Below, one piece after another: positions 8,088-17,986 of a DNA stretch of 64,000 nucleotides; positions within the stretch are counted from its first letter, which is position 1; every line of letters begins with the position of its first letter. The position numbers were made by a program, and so were the translations under genes. The notes below the pieces were generated by a model. It did no database searches. It was given only the letters and a program-made list of their open reading frames with translations, and was not told the origin of the DNA. The stretch is from assembly GCA_002320815.1 (NCBI GenBank), contig DCLA01000042.1:4304-68303 (forward strand). The letters run 5' to 3'. The stretch comes from Myxococcales bacterium UBA1660 (GTDB taxonomy: Bacteria; Myxococcota_A; Polyangia; Polyangiales; Houyiibacteriaceae).

Positions 8088-10136
8088 TCAGTCGCGGATG
8101 GCGGTCCAGAAGCGGTCGACCGGGCCCACCCGGTCGATGAGCGAGGCGTAGGGCACCTCGACGCCCACCAGCACGAAGCCGATGCCGTCGGTGCGGCCCA
8201 GGCGGGTGCGGACCTTCTGGACCTCGAAGAAGCTCAGCTCCCCGGCGGGCACCAGGACGCAGACCCGGTCGGCCAGCCGCGCCGCGCGCCGGAGCGCGGG
8301 GCCCTCGTCGGGACCTTCCCAGGCCTCGACGGTCATCTGCATCGGGGGCGCACCCTGGTCGAAGTGGTGCATCTGCCCCATCGGCTGGCTCAGCGAATGC
8401 CCCTGGGAGGTCATCAGCGGGCCGCTGGAGCCCGTGCGGGGCTGCAGGGTCATGATGGTGTCTTCCCCGGGCATGGCGTCCCCGGGCGGTAGGGAGAGCC
8501 GCTCGTCGCCGTCGAAGAGGGGCGCGCCGATCAGGGTGGTGTCGTACCAGTCCGAGTTGAGCCGGTTGGCGAACTGCACCGCCAGATCCGTGTGGCTCTC
8601 GGTGGCGCCGATGACCAGCATCTGCCCCATCGCGTCGGGGATGAAGTCGTCCATGTCGGCGATGAGCTCGTCGATGGCGCCCACTTCGCGGGGCCAGGTG
8701 GAGCTGCCGATGACCGGACCGCGGCCCCAGAAGGCGAGCTCCTTGGCGGTGCGGACCCGGAGCCCCTTGAGCTCCCGGCCGAGCAGGAAGGCCAGGACCA
8801 GCAGGAAGAGGGCCAGCGGGATCCCGGCGGCGACGATGTACTTGAGCTTGGAGCGCTCGGCGTAGTCGGGGGCCGTCGCCGGCGACATGATGCGGAAGCC
8901 CGGGGCCGGGTCCCGCTGGGCGTCCTCCAGCCGGGCGTGGGTCGCCTGGAGCTCGGTGAGGAGCTGCTGGTTCACCCGGACCTCGGCGAGGAGCTGGGAG
9001 GCGTCGCCCTCGATGGAGGAGAACTGCTCGACCCGCTCCTGGGCGCGCGCCGCCTGGGTGGTGAGCCCCTCGAGGCGCTGCCGGGCTCCCTCGAGGTCCG
9101 CCTGGGCGGTGGAGACCGCGGACTGCAGCCCGGCCCACTGGGCGTTGGTGCTGGTGGTCGAGGTCCGGGTGCCCGCGGCCTGGCCCGACTCGATCCGCTG
9201 CCGGAGCGCGGCGATCTGCTGCTGGAGCGCCTGCACCCGGGGGTGACCGTCGGCGAGGCTGGCCCGGGCCTGGGTCAGCTCGGACTCCAGCCGGCGGAGC
9301 TCTTCGGCTTCGGGGGAGGCCGAGGAGGCGGAGGTGGTGTTCGTGCGCGGCGTCCGGCGGAGGTCCCGCTGGAGCTGGTCCAGGCGGGCCTCCAGGGCGG
9401 CGACCTCGGCCTCGGCCCGATCCCGCTGGGCCCGGAGCTCGGCGGCCTGCTCGATGGCCTGCTCCTGCTCGGTGCTCAGGTCGGCGATGCCGTGCTCGTT
9501 CCGGAAGGCGTCGTAGGTCCGCTGGGCCGCCTGGGACGCGGCGTTGGCCGCGGCCATCCGCTGCTGCAGCGAGTCGATGGTGTCCTGGATGGCCTGCCGC
9601 TGGATCTCCACCCGGTGCGCCAGGAAGACCTCGGCGACGGTGTTGGCGAAGCGGGCGGCCTCCTCGGACTCGGCGGCGCTGGCGTCGATGCGGACGACCC
9701 CGGCCTCGTCGGCGTGGGCCTGGATGAGCAGCCCCACGTCGGCGGTGCGGCCCTCCATGCCCATCCGCTCCTTCACCTGCGCCAGGACGGAGTCGATGAA
9801 GATGACCTGGAGCATGCCGCCGATGTTCTGCTCGGCCGGCTGGGGCATCCCGTCGATGGCGGGGACGCCCTCGTACTCCAGCATGGCGGTGGCCTTGTAG
9901 GTCGCGCCCAGGCCGAACTTGGCCAAGGGCAGCGAGATCAGCGCGCCGACCACCAGGGCGCCCAGGAGCCACCACTTGCCGGCCAGGAGCTGCCGGAGAA
10001 TGCGGTGGCCATCGACGGGCGAACCATGGCGCTCTTCCTCGGCGGGATCGGTTTGGTGGTCGTGTCCCCCGGTGGGCTCCCGGGATCGACCGAGCTTCGA
10101 GCCGTTCGAATCCACTGGCGTCGCCGTTCTGTGCAT
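8088..10136 (-). CDS. Wzz/GumC-type polysaccharide chain-length protein with degenerate tyrosine-kinase-like tail
   Basis: A 682-residue inner-membrane polysaccharide copolymerase; start ATG 10136. A first membrane helix lies at about residues 55-75, a Wzz domain follows (ATYKATAMLEYEG), then a long periplasmic coiled coil (about 150-420, rich in E, Q, R and A) and a second helix at about 433-457 (YIVAAGIPLALFLLVLAFLL). The cytoplasmic remainder has the outline of a BY-kinase domain: MLVIGATESHTDLAVQFANR sits where a Walker A would be but has no GxxGxGK[ST], and a later LADRVCVLVPAGELSFFEV fits the usual post-Walker B strand. The kinase is therefore probably inactive. Coupled to an upstream glycosyltransferase. 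Confidence 0.83.
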   Translation of the reverse strand: MHRTATPVDSNGSKLGRSREPTGGHDHQTDPAEEERHGSPVDGHRILRQLLAGKWWLLGALVVGALISLPLAKFGLGATYKATAMLEYEGVPAIDGMPQPAEQNIGGMLQVIFIDSVLAQVKERMGMEGRTADVGLLIQAHADEAGVVRIDASAAESEEAARFANTVAEVFLAHRVEIQRQAIQDTIDSLQQRMAAANAASQAAQRTYDAFRNEHGIADLSTEQEQAIEQAAELRAQRDRAEAEVAALEARLDQLQRDLRRTPRTNTTSASSASPEAEELRRLESELTQARASLADGHPRVQALQQQIAALRQRIESGQAAGTRTSTTSTNAQWAGLQSAVSTAQADLEGARQRLEGLTTQAARAQERVEQFSSIEGDASQLLAEVRVNQQLLTELQATHARLEDAQRDPAPGFRIMSPATAPDYAERSKLKYIVAAGIPLALFLLVLAFLLGRELKGLRVRTAKELAFWGRGPVIGSSTWPREVGAIDELIADMDDFIPDAMGQMLVIGATESHTDLAVQFANRLNSDWYDTTLIGAPLFDGDERLSLPPGDAMPGEDTIMTLQPRTGSSGPLMTSQGHSLSQPMGQMHHFDQGAPPMQMTVEAWEGPDEGPALRRAARLADRVCVLVPAGELSFFEVQKVRTRLGRTDGIGFVLVGVEVPYASLIDRVGPVDRFWTAIRD

Positions 10137-10162
10137 AGCTGGCGGCTCGCCCAGTTGCAATT

Positions 10163-11200
10163 CTACTGCGAGCCCGCGCCCTTGTACTCGATGAGGCCGC
10201 CCCGTCTTCCCCGGACCACGTTGACCGCGTAGCGGGCCACACCCCGCATTTCCGCGAGCTTTCCGACCGTCGTGGCCGCGGCATAGAGCCGGGCCTGCTC
10301 CGGCGTGTCGCCGCGCTCGATCCGGTAGCGGTAGATCCGTCGCGCGAGGATCCCGTAGCCGGCCGCGGCCCCCAGGGCGCTCAGACCCAGGGTCACGGGG
10401 GCCAGGGTCGCCGCGCCGGCGGGGACGAGCCCTCCCCAGAAGAGGATGGAGCGGAGCTCCTTGGCCCGGTAGCGCTCCGGCGGGGCCCCGTGCATGTGGA
10501 AGGACTCGGCGTAGGCGTGGCCCGCCCGGGTGGCCCGGGTCCACCACTGGTCGAAGCGGTGCATGGCGGCGTCGTGGCGGGTCATCTCGGCGTCCAGGCG
10601 GATCACCTCCCAGCCCGCGCGCCGGACCCGGAGGCAGAGCTCGGGGTCCTCGCCGGCGATGAGGGTGGGGTCGTAGCGGCCGGCGTCGACGAAGGCCCGG
10701 ACCCGGAAGAGGGCGTCCCCGCCGATCTCGGTGGCCGGGCCGATGGGCGTGTCCCACTCCATGTCCGCCAGGCGGTTGTAGACGCTGGCTTCGGGGTGCC
10801 GTTCCCGGCGGCGGCCGGCGACCACGCCGACGTCGGCGTGCTCCGTGAGGTGCGCCAGCGCGGTGGGGAGCCACTCGGGGACCACCTCGCAGTCGCCGTC
10901 GACGAACTGCACGAAGGCGAGCTCGGGCAGGAGCTGCTGGAGCCGGTCGAAGCCCTCGTTGCGCGCGCGCGCGGCGGTGAAGGGGATCGAGGTGTCCAGG
11001 TCGACGACGGTCGCGCCGAGCTCCCGGGCGCGCTCCACGCTGCCGTCGGTGGACCCGCTGTCCACGTAGACCAGGGCGCCGACCCGGCCCCGCAGGGAGC
11101 GCAGGCAGCGCACCAGGCGCTCGCCCTCGTTGCGGCCGATGGCCACCGCGCCGACCTGCGCTCGGTTCTCCGCTCCCGGACCCTCGTTCGCCCCGCTCAT
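10163..11200 (-). CDS. Family 2 glycosyltransferase
   Basis: A 345-residue GT-A enzyme that transfers a sugar from a nucleotide donor to a growing glycan. The N-terminal half has VGAVAIGRNEGERLVRCL, VDSGSTDGS and FVDGDCEV, the DxD-type metal site; FRVRAFVDAGRYDPTLIAGE and EDPELCLRVRRAGW form the acceptor side with the ED catalytic motif. A hydrophobic stretch (about 255-290) suggests membrane association. It lies 26 bp upstream of the Wzz/GumC-like gene and downstream of a zinc peptidase, so it probably serves exopolysaccharide assembly. Confidence 0.88.
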   Translation of the reverse strand: MSGANEGPGAENRAQVGAVAIGRNEGERLVRCLRSLRGRVGALVYVDSGSTDGSVERARELGATVVDLDTSIPFTAARARNEGFDRLQQLLPELAFVQFVDGDCEVVPEWLPTALAHLTEHADVGVVAGRRRERHPEASVYNRLADMEWDTPIGPATEIGGDALFRVRAFVDAGRYDPTLIAGEDPELCLRVRRAGWEVIRLDAEMTRHDAAMHRFDQWWTRATRAGHAYAESFHMHGAPPERYRAKELRSILFWGGLVPAGAATLAPVTLGLSALGAAAGYGILARRIYRYRIERGDTPEQARLYAAATTVGKLAEMRGVARYAVNVVRGRRGGLIEYKGAGSQ

Positions 11201-11254
11201 GGGGAGCCCATAGCGCGAGGGTCGGGGCGCGGAAAGCGGTCGCCCGCCGTGGGC

Positions 11255-12130
11255 TCAGATGCCGGCGGCGCCGAAGGTGTCGCAGGAGGCCATCGAGCCC
11301 GACTGGAAGCCGGTGCGGAACCAGCGGACCCGCTGCTCGGAGGAACCATGGGTCCAGGACTCCGGGCTCACCCGGCCCTGGGAGCGGCGCTGGATGGTGT
11401 CGTCACCGATGGCCGCCGCGGCCCGGAGTCCCTCGTCGATGTCGCCGGGCTCGAGCATCTGGCGCTCTTGGTTCGCGAAGTGGGCCCACACGCCGGCGTA
11501 GCAGTCGGCCTGGAGCTCCTGGAGCACGCTGAGCTGGTTGGCCTGGACCTGGCTGCGCCCCGACCGAGCCCGCGCGACGCGGTTGGACACCCCGGTCAGG
11601 TTCTGCACGTGGTGGCCGATCTCGTGGCCGATCACGTAGGCCTGGGCGAAGTCGCCGGGCGCGTCGAACTGGCGAGCGAGCTGGTCGAAGAAGGCGAGGT
11701 CGATGTAGACCTTCTGATCCGCCGGACAATAGAAGGGGCCGACGGCGGCGCTGTTGTAGCCGCAGGCCGACCGCACCGCGTCCCGGAAGAGCACCAGGGT
11801 GGGCTCGCGGTAGGGGGTGTTCGCCTGCTGCGGGAGCACGCGGTTCCAGGTGGTCTCGGTGTCGCCCAGGACCACCCGGACGAACTCGACCTGCTGGTCT
11901 TCCTCCGGCGAGGACTCCACCGGCCCGCTGGGCGCTGCGCCGCCGCCGCCGCCGGTGCTCTCGATCATGCCCAGGAGCTGCAGGGGGTTCTCCCCCATCG
12001 CCACCATGACCAGGGCCACGATCACCAGGAGGCAACCGCTGCCGCCTCCGAGCTTGACCAAACCTCCGCGGCCACTGCTCCCGCGGCGGTCTTCGACGTT
12101 CGAACTCCGATTCCCCATCTGCCAGCGCAT
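11255..12130 (-). CDS. Neutral zinc metallopeptidase of the YpfJ family
   Basis: A 291-residue membrane-anchored protein of the Zn_peptidase family (PF04228). The N-terminus (MRWQMGNRSSNVEDRR) is typical of the family and is followed by a hydrophobic anchor (GCLLVIVALVMVAM) at about residues 32-45. The zinc motif HEIGHHVQ lies in the middle, with the downstream glutamate in LQELQADCYAGVWA as the likely third ligand; SWTHGSSEQRVRWF is the family's C-terminal signature. Active domain is extracytoplasmic. Substrate unknown. First gene of the minus-strand group that continues into the glycosyltransferase (54-bp gap). Confidence 0.9.
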   Translation of the reverse strand: MRWQMGNRSSNVEDRRGSSGRGGLVKLGGGSGCLLVIVALVMVAMGENPLQLLGMIESTGGGGGAAPSGPVESSPEEDQQVEFVRVVLGDTETTWNRVLPQQANTPYREPTLVLFRDAVRSACGYNSAAVGPFYCPADQKVYIDLAFFDQLARQFDAPGDFAQAYVIGHEIGHHVQNLTGVSNRVARARSGRSQVQANQLSVLQELQADCYAGVWAHFANQERQMLEPGDIDEGLRAAAAIGDDTIQRRSQGRVSPESWTHGSSEQRVRWFRTGFQSGSMASCDTFGAAGI

Positions 12131-12194
12131 GTCGCCCTCTCAGCCGTCGGGGCCTCGCCTTGCATTACGAACCTCGGCACCCCAGGGAAGGGCG

Positions 12195-13139
<945 letters not shown>

Positions 13140-13852
13140 GGTCGGCGGCGTTCATCGGCTTCTCCCACCAGTCGTCGATGGCCAGGTCGCGCTCGTGACT
13201 CTTCTGACCGGAGCCGCTGTAGATCACCGTCCGGTCCACGCCGCCGCGGCTGGCCACGCCCTGGGCGAACTCCAGGCCGTCGGTGCCGGGGAGCCGGCGG
13301 TCGATGATCGCCAGATCGAAGGAGCGGCTCTCGCAGAGCGCCGAGGCCTCGTCGACGTTGGCGGCGACCACGACCTCGTAGCCGCCCAGGCGGGCGAGGG
13401 TCAGCGCGACCACCTGGCGAATGGTCGGGTCGTCGTCCACCACCAGGATGCGACCGGGGCCGGTGGGCACCTTCATCGGCGGCCACGGCGTCGAGCGGGA
13501 GCGGCTGGCGACGCTCCGGGCCGCGGTCACCAGCGCGGGCACCGCTGCGAGGGCGGCGGCGGCGTCGTGCGCGTCGGCCGCGTTCTCGATGGTCTCGGCG
13601 GCCAGCCCGAGGGCGGGATCGCTGGAGTGCCCCTTGAGCTTGTGGGCGATCGCCCGGAGCCGGGCCAGGGCGTTGGTGTCGCCCGCTCGGACCGCTGCGG
13701 CGGCCGCCTCGAGCTCTTCGGCGCGTTCGTCGAAGCGTTCGCGGATGCGTCGTTGAACCGCGTCGAGCCGCGAGTCCAACGAATCGAGGGGATCTCGTTG
13801 AGCCATGGCCTCCCCATGGTGCACGATGTCGCGCGGTGAAGGCGAGGGAACG

Positions 13853-15106
13853 ATGAGCGCGCGGTCCATCCGAGTTCCCGAACCCGGGGTACTCATCGAC
13901 GGAAAGTACCGCGTGGTCCGCGAGATCGGCGTGGGCGGGATGGGCGTCGTGCTCGAGGGGATCGACGAGACCCTCGACCGTCGCGTGGCCATCAAGCTCG
14001 TGGCGCCCACCTTCGCCGCCTTCGAGGACTATCGCGAGCGCATCCAGCAGGAAGCGAAGGCGATGGCCACCGTTCGCCACGAGAACGTGGTGCGCATCTA
14101 TGCGTATGGCGAACACGGTGCGGTCCCCTACTTCGTCATGGAGCTCGTGCGCGGGAGCGACCTCAGCTACTGGCTCGACCGCTACGACACCGAGCCACCG
14201 AGCATCGACGAGGCGCTGGGGATCCTGGATCAGATCTGCCGTGGGCTCGCCGCGGTTCACGAGGCGGGGATCATCCACGGCGACGTGAAGCCGGCCAACG
14301 TGCTCCTCGGTCCGGCCTTCCAGGTCGCGGTGACCGACTTCGGGCTCTTCCGCGCGATGGGCGGCGAGCAGGAAGAGGGCATGGTGGTGGGCACCCCGGC
14401 CTACATCGCGCCGGAGATCGTGCGCGGCACGGTGCTCCGAGCGGAGCCGCGCTCGGACCTCTACTCGCTGGGCGTGCTCGCCTACCAGATGCTCACCGGG
14501 CATCTCCCGGTGCTCATCCGGACCCACAGCGACATGTTTCGCGCGCACCGTGAGGAGGGCGTGATCACGCCGGCGAGCCAGCTCCGCTCGGACCTGCCGC
14601 CGACCTTCGACGCGCCGCTGGCGATGGCCATGCAGCGCGACCCCGAACGGCGCCCTGCCTCCATCGAGGAGTTCCGGCGCGCCTTGCTCACGGCGCGTCA
14701 GCAGGTGGGGACGCGCCCGGCGTCGATGCGCATCGTGGTCGCCGACGACGACCCCGATTTCCTCGCGCTCATCTCCGAGACCCTGGGGTTCGCGTTCCCC
14801 GGGTCGGCCATCGAGTGCGTCACCGACGGGACCCAGGCGCTGGCCTCCCTCGACGCTCGGCGGGCGGACTTGGCGGTCGTGGATCTCGACATGCCCGGGA
14901 TGAACGGGATCGAGCTCACCGCCGCGGTCCGCGCCAAGCCCGGCCTCCGCGACCTGCCGATCCTGGTCGTCACCGCGCGCGGGGGCGCGCCCGATTGGCA
15001 GCTCCTGCAATCAATGGGCGCCAAGGGCTTCCTGCTCAAGCCCCTCGACGCCTACGCCCTGATCACCATGGCCCGCCGCGCCGTCGGCGTGTCCCCGGCG
15101 CCGTGA
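13853..15106 (+). CDS. Ser/Thr protein kinase fused to a C-terminal receiver domain
   Basis: A 417-residue soluble protein; ATG 13853 follows a GAGGGA ribosome site. Residues 19-280 are a Hanks-type kinase: glycine loop GVGGMG, K48 in VAIKLV, D144 in IHGDVKPAN, DFG at 162-164 and the APE motif at IAPE. The arginine of HRD is replaced by glycine (HGD), as in kinases that do not need activation-loop phosphorylation. Residues 293-410 are an intact receiver (DDD at 298-300, D344 in VVDLDMPG, K396 in LLKPL). No membrane segment. The fusion suggests that His-Asp phosphorylation controls the kinase, or the reverse. Confidence 0.9.
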   Translation: MSARSIRVPEPGVLIDGKYRVVREIGVGGMGVVLEGIDETLDRRVAIKLVAPTFAAFEDYRERIQQEAKAMATVRHENVVRIYAYGEHGAVPYFVMELVRGSDLSYWLDRYDTEPPSIDEALGILDQICRGLAAVHEAGIIHGDVKPANVLLGPAFQVAVTDFGLFRAMGGEQEEGMVVGTPAYIAPEIVRGTVLRAEPRSDLYSLGVLAYQMLTGHLPVLIRTHSDMFRAHREEGVITPASQLRSDLPPTFDAPLAMAMQRDPERRPASIEEFRRALLTARQQVGTRPASMRIVVADDDPDFLALISETLGFAFPGSAIECVTDGTQALASLDARRADLAVVDLDMPGMNGIELTAAVRAKPGLRDLPILVVTARGGAPDWQLLQSMGAKGFLLKPLDAYALITMARRAVGVSPAP

Positions 15107-15156
15107 GCCCGCGCCTCGCCGTGAGCCAGCGCTTCGCCGTGAGCCAGCGCTTCGCC
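15103..15156 (+). repeat. Three tandem 18-bp repeats, each beginning with a GTG start codon
   Basis: GTGAGCCAGCGCTTCGCC is present twice in tandem (15121-15138 and 15139-15156). A first copy at 15103-15120 has two mismatches. Each is in frame and begins with GTG, encoding V-S-[PQ]-R-[LF]-A, so the next gene has three equivalent candidate starts; the first overlaps the kinase stop as GTGA. Confidence 0.85.
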
Positions 15157-15876
15157 GCGCTCGTGGCCCTCGCGCTGGTCCTCGGCTGCAGCAAGCCGTG
15201 GATGGAGCCCGAGCGCGCCCCCGGCCGCACCGAGGTGGTGGTGGTCCCGGTGCCGCGCGGGCCGGAGCCGCCCCCGGCGCTCGGCCCCGCCGAGGTCGCC
15301 GCGCTCGCCCGCGCGGCGCGGCCGGACGTCATTTTGGTCGAGGTGCCCCCGGCCGATTGGGACCGCGTCCGTCAGGCCATCGCCGCGAACACACCGGACC
15401 CCTGGCTGGCCGCGATGCCCGACGTGCGGGCCCTGGTGGAGGCGGCGGCCGCCATGGGGGTCCCGGTGGAGCCGGTGTCCGGATGGGACCCGGAGATCGG
15501 CCGCGCCTGGCGGACCTTCGTCGCCGGGACCGGGGCGCGGGACCCCTTCGTGCAGCGAGCCCGCGAACACCGGCGCCGCCGGGACGCGAGCGAGGGCGAC
15601 GACCTCGACTGGGTCCTGGGGACGCCGCGCTCGCGGGTCGTGGCCTGGGAGGCGGAGGCGCTGGAGAGCGCCATCCCCGACCGGCTCGGCGCGGCGGCGC
15701 CCTCCCGGGTGGGCTCGGCGCACGTGGCCCACATCCGCGAGGCCATGCGCGCCCACCAGGGGCAGCGGGTCTTCATCGCCATCGACGCGCGCTACGCGGC
15801 GACGGTCGAACGGGCCGCCGCCGAGCCCGACGGACGGGTGGTCTCCCCCCTCGCCTTCACCGACGCCCTGGACTAG
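15103..15876 (+). CDS. Putative lipoprotein, weakly TraB/GumN-like
   Basis: Up to 257 residues, starting at GTG 15103, 15121 or 15139 within an 18-bp tandem repeat. A hydrophobic stretch with a lipobox (LALVLGC) follows, so it is probably a lipoprotein. The body contains ARPDVILVEVPPADWDRV and QGQRVFIAIDARYAATV, reminiscent of the first and last strands of TraB/PrgY/GumN proteins, but the family's Glu/His residues are not clear, so this is only a hint. The stop overlaps nothing; a strong hairpin follows. Translationally coupled to the kinase-receiver gene. Confidence 0.65.
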   Translation: MSPRLAVSQRFAVSQRFAALVALALVLGCSKPWMEPERAPGRTEVVVVPVPRGPEPPPALGPAEVAALARAARPDVILVEVPPADWDRVRQAIAANTPDPWLAAMPDVRALVEAAAAMGVPVEPVSGWDPEIGRAWRTFVAGTGARDPFVQRAREHRRRRDASEGDDLDWVLGTPRSRVVAWEAEALESAIPDRLGAAAPSRVGSAHVAHIREAMRAHQGQRVFIAIDARYAATVERAAAEPDGRVVSPLAFTDALD

Positions 15877-15885
15877 CGGGGAACG

Positions 15886-15908
15886 AAAAGCGCCCTTCGG
15901 GCGCGTTT
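15886..15908. terminator. Bidirectional intrinsic terminator
   Basis: AAAAGCGCCCTTCGGGCGCG followed by TTT: a 6-bp GC stem (15890-15895 with 15899-15904), TTC loop, A-tract on one side and T-tract on the other. It lies between the convergent stops at 15876 and 15918. Confidence 0.8.
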
Positions 15909-15917
15909 CATCCCCTG

Positions 15918-16649
15918 CTAGCGCGCGCGCTGCGCGTGGCAGATCACGCCGAGGCCCAGCGGGAGGCTCAGGGCGTCCTCCGCGCGGAGCAGGGGGACCA
16001 GGCGCTCGAAGACGCCCACCTGGGTCGGGTCGGGTTCTCGGCGGCGGAGGAGCTTGTTGTTCACCCACCAGCCGGCCAGCCCGACCAGGTTCATGTACTC
16101 CAGCCGATCGACGCGCAGGCCCGCGGCCTCCATCAGGGCCCCGAAGGACTCGGTGGTGTAGCGGCGGTGGTGGCCCAGGGCCTCGTCCATGGGTCCGAAG
16201 GCGAAGGGCATGGCGGGCACGTAGGTGAGCATCCAGCCGCCGGGGCGCAGCCGCTCGCTGACCCGGCGCACCGCGCCCAGGTCGTCGGCCACGTGCTCGA
16301 TGACGTTCATCGAGAGGATGGTGTCGAAGGTGCGCTCCGCCAGCGCCGGCGGCAGCGGCCCCTCCAGGTCGAACGCGGCCACGTCGACGTTGGGGGTCGA
16401 CCGGAAGCGCTCCTCGAGCTCCCGCACGTAGGCGGGCTCGACCTCGGTGACCAGCAAGCGCTCGCAGTGCCGGGCCAGGAGCCCGCTGATGTTCCCGATG
16501 CCCGCGCCCAGCTCGAGGGCCTCGCCCCCGAGGCGATCGGCGAACTTGGAGAGGTACCACTCGTTGATCCGCGGAGTGCTCGCGTGGACCTCCAGGGCGC
16601 GGCCGCCGGTGGGCTGGGCTCGGTCGCGGGTGTCCTGGGCCCCGCTCAC
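15918..16649 (-). CDS. SAM-dependent class I methyltransferase
   Basis: A 243-residue cytoplasmic methyltransferase. GTG 16649 overlaps the upstream gene's stop as GTGA. Motif I is EALELGAGIGNISGLLA (residues about 42-58), motif II LLVTEVEP, and motif III SMNVIEHVADD with LRPGGWMLTYVP, the Methyltransf_11/23 layout. The C-terminal part (EALGHHRRYTTESF) is common in lipid- or glycan-modifying members. Substrate is unknown. It is the last gene of a three-gene minus operon with a TrmA-type RNA methyltransferase and a CPBP protease. Confidence 0.85.
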   Translation of the reverse strand: MSGAQDTRDRAQPTGGRALEVHASTPRINEWYLSKFADRLGGEALELGAGIGNISGLLARHCERLLVTEVEPAYVRELEERFRSTPNVDVAAFDLEGPLPPALAERTFDTILSMNVIEHVADDLGAVRRVSERLRPGGWMLTYVPAMPFAFGPMDEALGHHRRYTTESFGALMEAAGLRVDRLEYMNLVGLAGWWVNNKLLRRREPDPTQVGVFERLVPLLRAEDALSLPLGLGVICHAQRAR

Positions 16650-17986
16650 GCGGTGGGCTCCACGCGCCGCAGCCAGGCCACGAGCTCCACGTGGGGCGTC
16701 TGGGGGAGGGTGTCCCAGGCCTCGATGCGCTCCACCTCGTAGCTCGCGCCGAGGCGCTCCAGGTCCCGGGCGAGGCCGGCGGGGCCACAGCTCATGATGT
16801 GCACCCGGGGCGCGCCGAGCTCGAGGAGCCGCGCGCAGGTGTCCGCGCGCAGCCCGGCGCGCGGCGGGTTGGCTACCACCAGGTCGGGGACCGGGCCCCC
16901 GACCTTGCGAGCCAGGAAGGCCTCCGTGCTCTCGGGCTCGATGCCCAGGGCGGCGGCGCTCTCGGGGTGGGTCTCGCAGGCCTCGGTGGTCCCGAAGCGC
17001 TGGGCCAGGCGCGCGGTGGTGAGCCCCGCGCCGGCGTAGAGATCGAAGGCCAGGGCGCCGGAGAGCGCTTCGCCCCCGGGGCCGGCGAGGAGGGCGCGAT
17101 AGATCGCCGCCACGGCCTCGGGGTTGGGCTGCAGGAACCCGTCGGGACCCACCACCACGGCGCCGTCGCCGAAGGGGACCCGGAGCGTGCTCGCGCCCCG
17201 GAGGGTCACCGGCTCGCTGCCGCGCATGGCGTTGCCCTGGCTGGCCTGCTGGCTCCAGGCGACGCCCGCCGGGAGGCGGAGCGCGTCGGCCAGCCGCTGC
17301 ACCGCGGCCCGGTCGTCGTCCGCGGTGACCAGGTTGAGCAGCACCTTCTGCCCGTCGGTCTTCGCCCAGACGTAGCGGAGCGAACCCTCGCCCTTCCGCT
17401 CGTCGTAGGCGGCGACCCCCTGCTCCTGGGCCACCGCCTCCAGTTCGTCGATCGCGCGGGTGATCGCCGGGTGGTCGACCAGGCACCCGGTCATCGACGC
17501 GGGTTCGTGGGAGCCGCGCTGCCAGCTCCCCAGGCCGAGGCGCCCCGGGCCCCCGAAGGCCACCCGCTTGCTCGAGAAGCGGTAGCCGAGCGGGGCCGGC
17601 GCGGCGTGGATGGTCTCCACGGCGAGCCCGTACTCGCGCTGGAGGCGCTCCCGCTTGAGGGCGCGCTGGCCGGTCTCGTCGAGGGCCATCATGGGGCAGC
17701 CGTCGCAGCGGCCGCCTTCCTTGGGCGCCTCGGGGCGGCGCGCGTTGGGGCAAGGCGTGAGCCGCCGGCGAGGGTGGCGCTCCTGGATGGTCAGCGGCTT
17801 GCCGTGGACCGTGGGGCGCCGACCGCGGCTCTTGTTCACGTGGAGCACGCGGGCCTCCACGCGCTCGCCGGGGAAGGTGCCGGGGACCGATAGGCCGTCG
17901 GCGGTCTGACCGACGCCGCCGTCGTCCAGGGTCTCGATGGTGCGCTCGACGGTCTCGCCTTCGCGCCAGTGGTGGGAGTCGCTCAC
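16646..17986 (-). CDS. TrmA/RlmD-type RNA uridine C5-methyltransferase
   Basis: A 446-residue enzyme that methylates C5 of a uridine in tRNA or rRNA. GTG 17986 overlaps the upstream stop as GTGA. It has an N-terminal TRAM-like OB region (about 1-60), cysteines CPNARR and CDGCPM placed like the 4Fe-4S site of RlmD, SAM motif FDLYAGAGLTTARLA, the motif NPPRAGLR and the catalytic cysteine in SCGPAGLARDL (SCNPATxARDL in relatives). The C-terminal general-base motif QTPHVELV is intact. Whether the target is tRNA U54 or 23S rRNA cannot be told from sequence alone. Confidence 0.9.
   Translation of the reverse strand: MSDSHHWREGETVERTIETLDDGGVGQTADGLSVPGTFPGERVEARVLHVNKSRGRRPTVHGKPLTIQERHPRRRLTPCPNARRPEAPKEGGRCDGCPMMALDETGQRALKRERLQREYGLAVETIHAAPAPLGYRFSSKRVAFGGPGRLGLGSWQRGSHEPASMTGCLVDHPAITRAIDELEAVAQEQGVAAYDERKGEGSLRYVWAKTDGQKVLLNLVTADDDRAAVQRLADALRLPAGVAWSQQASQGNAMRGSEPVTLRGASTLRVPFGDGAVVVGPDGFLQPNPEAVAAIYRALLAGPGGEALSGALAFDLYAGAGLTTARLAQRFGTTEACETHPESAAALGIEPESTEAFLARKVGGPVPDLVVANPPRAGLRADTCARLLELGAPRVHIMSCGPAGLARDLERLGASYEVERIEAWDTLPQTPHVELVAWLRRVEPTA

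Noticed and set aside
6718..10284. Open frame of 1188 codons on the minus strand across the FecR and Wzz genes
   Set aside because: It runs antisense through FecR/TPR and in another frame through the Wzz gene; Arg/Pro/Ala-rich translation without motifs.
15103..15876. Assignment of the lipoprotein to the TraB/GumN family
   Set aside because: Only the first and last strands are similar and the conserved acidic and histidine residues are not evident, so it was left as a hint.
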